Source: Bacteroidales bacterium
GTDB taxonomy: Bacteria > Bacteroidota > Bacteroidia > Bacteroidales > ML635J-15
Length of the DNA stretch: 6,770 nt
Direction: 5' to 3'
Assembly: GCA_007130555.1 (NCBI GenBank)
Contig: SLSH01000427.1
Coordinates: 1 to 6,770, forward strand
Made by a program: the position numbers and the translations under genes. Shown here piece after piece: positions 6,769-6,770 of the stretch. A model generated the notes under the pieces. That model worked only from the letters and a program-made list of their open reading frames with translations, made no database searches and was not told the origin of the DNA. Positions within the stretch are counted from its first letter, which is position 1, and every line of letters starts with the position of its first letter.

Positions 6769-6770
6769 TT

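Larger units (their letters stand above)
6423..6770. other. Non-coding region downstream of mutB, rich in inverted repeats
   Basis: No credible gene occupies these 348 bp; a 63-codon minus-strand reading frame (6452-6643) runs straight through the repeat element and looks like a chance translation of it. The region contains a T7 run (6447-6453) with no GC hairpin before it, the MITE-like element 6454-6599, about 50 bp with nothing recognisable (6603-6653), then two palindromes (6654-6714 and 6737-6768). The downstream gene lies outside the window. Confidence 0.7.

Noticed and set aside
6454..6770. CRISPR array
   Set aside because: No regularly spaced direct repeats; the symmetry is inverted, with three unrelated palindromes.

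Overview
The window looks like a chromosomal segment of an AT-rich member of the Bacteroidota, probably an uncultured or environmental Bacteroidales-type organism. The reasons are split mutA/mutB subunits of methylmalonyl-CoA mutase, promoter-like TAnnTTTG boxes upstream of two genes, A/T-rich leaders without Shine-Dalgarno sequences, and low GC. All genes are on the + strand. The taxonomic call is an inference from these traits, not from a database match.

Left block (about 30-2240): a putative promoter box is followed by a stand-alone NifU C-terminal (Nfu-type) Fe-S protein. After a 47-bp gap with a small inverted repeat come a short-chain dehydrogenase/reductase that starts at GTG and a 362-residue protein with two tandem VOC (glyoxalase-fold) domains. 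The last two genes are only 2 bp apart and are very probably co-translated. Their substrate is unknown.

Middle block (2241-6422): a 175-bp intergenic region holds a 10-bp-arm inverted repeat (9/10 matched) wrapped around a Bacteroidota-type promoter. It is followed by mutA (small, non-cobalamin-binding subunit) and mutB (large catalytic subunit), 5 bp apart. Together they encode the adenosylcobalamin-dependent enzyme that interconverts (R)-methylmalonyl-CoA and succinyl-CoA in propionate metabolism. MutB retains every catalytic and B12-binding residue I checked. MutA has lost the cobalamin motif, as expected, and carries an unusual Cys/His cluster.

Right block (6423-6770): this is non-coding and dense in dyad symmetry. 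It contains (i) a 146-bp MITE-like element with 20-bp imperfect terminal inverted repeats, nested hairpins and a 7-bp direct repeat at the ends, (ii) a 61-bp long-stem hairpin, and (iii) a 32-bp perfect 10-bp-arm palindrome that runs almost to the window edge. These are the least explained parts of the window.

I found no defence system, CRISPR array, RNA gene or complete transposon. The genes are mostly ordinary metabolism. The items most worth a second look are the SDR/tandem-VOC pair, the MutA Cys/His cluster and the three palindromic elements at the right end.
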